From assembly GCA_902491415.1 (NCBI GenBank), contig CABUHP010000125.1, positions 1 to 5,605 of the forward strand: a stretch of 5,605 bases of DNA. The letters run 5' to 3'. This DNA comes from an uncultured Collinsella sp. GTDB taxonomy: Bacteria > Actinomycetota > Coriobacteriia > Coriobacteriales > Coriobacteriaceae. Shown piece by piece: positions 5,542 to 5,605 of the stretch. Both the position numbers and the translations under genes were made by a program. Below the pieces are notes generated by a model that did not search any database, had not been told where the DNA came from, and saw only the letters and a list, made by a program, of their open reading frames with translations. Position 1 is the stretch's first letter. Every line of letters starts with the position of its first letter.

Positions 5542-5576
5542 ACCACCACAAAGGTGCCTGTCCCCTTCGTGGTGGT
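5542..5576. repeat. Extragenic palindrome, family A copy 3 (inverted)
   Basis: Arms ACCACCACAAAGG (5542-5554) and CCTTCGTGGTGGT (5564-5576) pair at 12 of 13 positions around TGCCTGTCC. The loop reads as the reverse complement of the GGGGACAGGCACC core, so this copy is inverted relative to those at 3192-3230 and 5305-5355. On the minus strand the odd arm position becomes a G.U pair. Confidence 0.85.
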
Positions 5577-5605
5577 CGCGCTGGCAACGGCGTTTTCCCC
5601 GATAA

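Larger units (their letters stand above)
5305..5576. other. Composite mirror-image cluster of four palindromes upstream of glmS
   Basis: From left to right the cluster reads family A forward, family B forward, family B reverse, family A reverse. The midpoint between the two A copies is about 5445 and between the two B copies about 5450, so the elements nest around nearly the same centre. This fills most of the gene-free stretch 5152-5605; the remainder is the glmS leader and promoter (5152-5304) and 29 bases at the right edge in which I see nothing. No transposase, terminal target duplication or coding gene accompanies it. It may be a mobile or amplified extragenic element, or a structured RNA region. 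Confidence 0.6.

Noticed and set aside
5305..5576. CRISPR array
   Set aside because: The repeats are long palindromes in alternating orientation with unequal spacing, not direct repeats with regular spacers, and no cas gene is present.
5120..5587. Minus-strand open frame of 155 codons with repeated VSICN and VTDRD strings
   Set aside because: It is a translation of the palindromic repeats and overlaps the glmS start in another frame. Each string is the arm of a hairpin, and there is no ribosome binding site or protein-like domain.

Overview
The window is GC-rich bacterial DNA that I read as chromosomal sequence from a Coriobacteriia actinomycete, most likely Collinsella or a close relative. 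That assignment is inferred from three things: a housekeeping GlmS in GC-rich context, a FadR-type regulator next to a YeiH-type permease, and palindromes whose accidental translation gives VSICN/VTDRD strings, which I associate from memory with Collinsella. No rRNA, tRNA, CRISPR array, transposase or phage gene is visible.

Layout. (1) Positions 1-988, minus strand: the first 329 codons of a gene that runs off the left edge. It encodes a strongly degenerate sigma-54-activator (NtrC-type AAA+) protein with a possible PAS-like front part. (2) Positions 989-1254: a leader and spacer unusually rich in inverted repeats. Two of these become uninterrupted stems (allowing G.U pairs) only when read as minus-strand RNA, the direction of both flanking genes. 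(3) Positions 1255-2289, minus: a complete YeiH/UPF0324 putative sulfate-exporter-family membrane protein. (4) Positions 2290-2452: a divergent control region. (5) Positions 2453-3184, plus: a FadR-subfamily GntR regulator with an FCD ligand domain, the likely regulator of the permease and of itself. (6) Positions 3185-3303: one palindromic repeat and the glmS terminator, between two convergent genes. (7) Positions 3304-5151, minus: complete glmS, which makes glucosamine-6-phosphate for peptidoglycan and other amino sugars. (8) Positions 5152-5605: no convincing gene. It holds the glmS leader and a cluster of four palindromes of two families, arranged as a nested mirror image.

How the parts relate. 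The permease and the FadR-type regulator form a classic divergent transporter/regulator pair. The AAA+ gene lies downstream of yeiH on the same strand and could be reached by yeiH transcription, but the structured spacer suggests separate control. glmS is an independent unit with its own leader and intrinsic terminator. The most unusual material is the extragenic palindromes around glmS: one family (core GGGGACAGGCACC) occurs three times, and a second family (arm TCTCGATCTGTAACA) forms two hairpins with equal 25-nt loops in opposite orientation.
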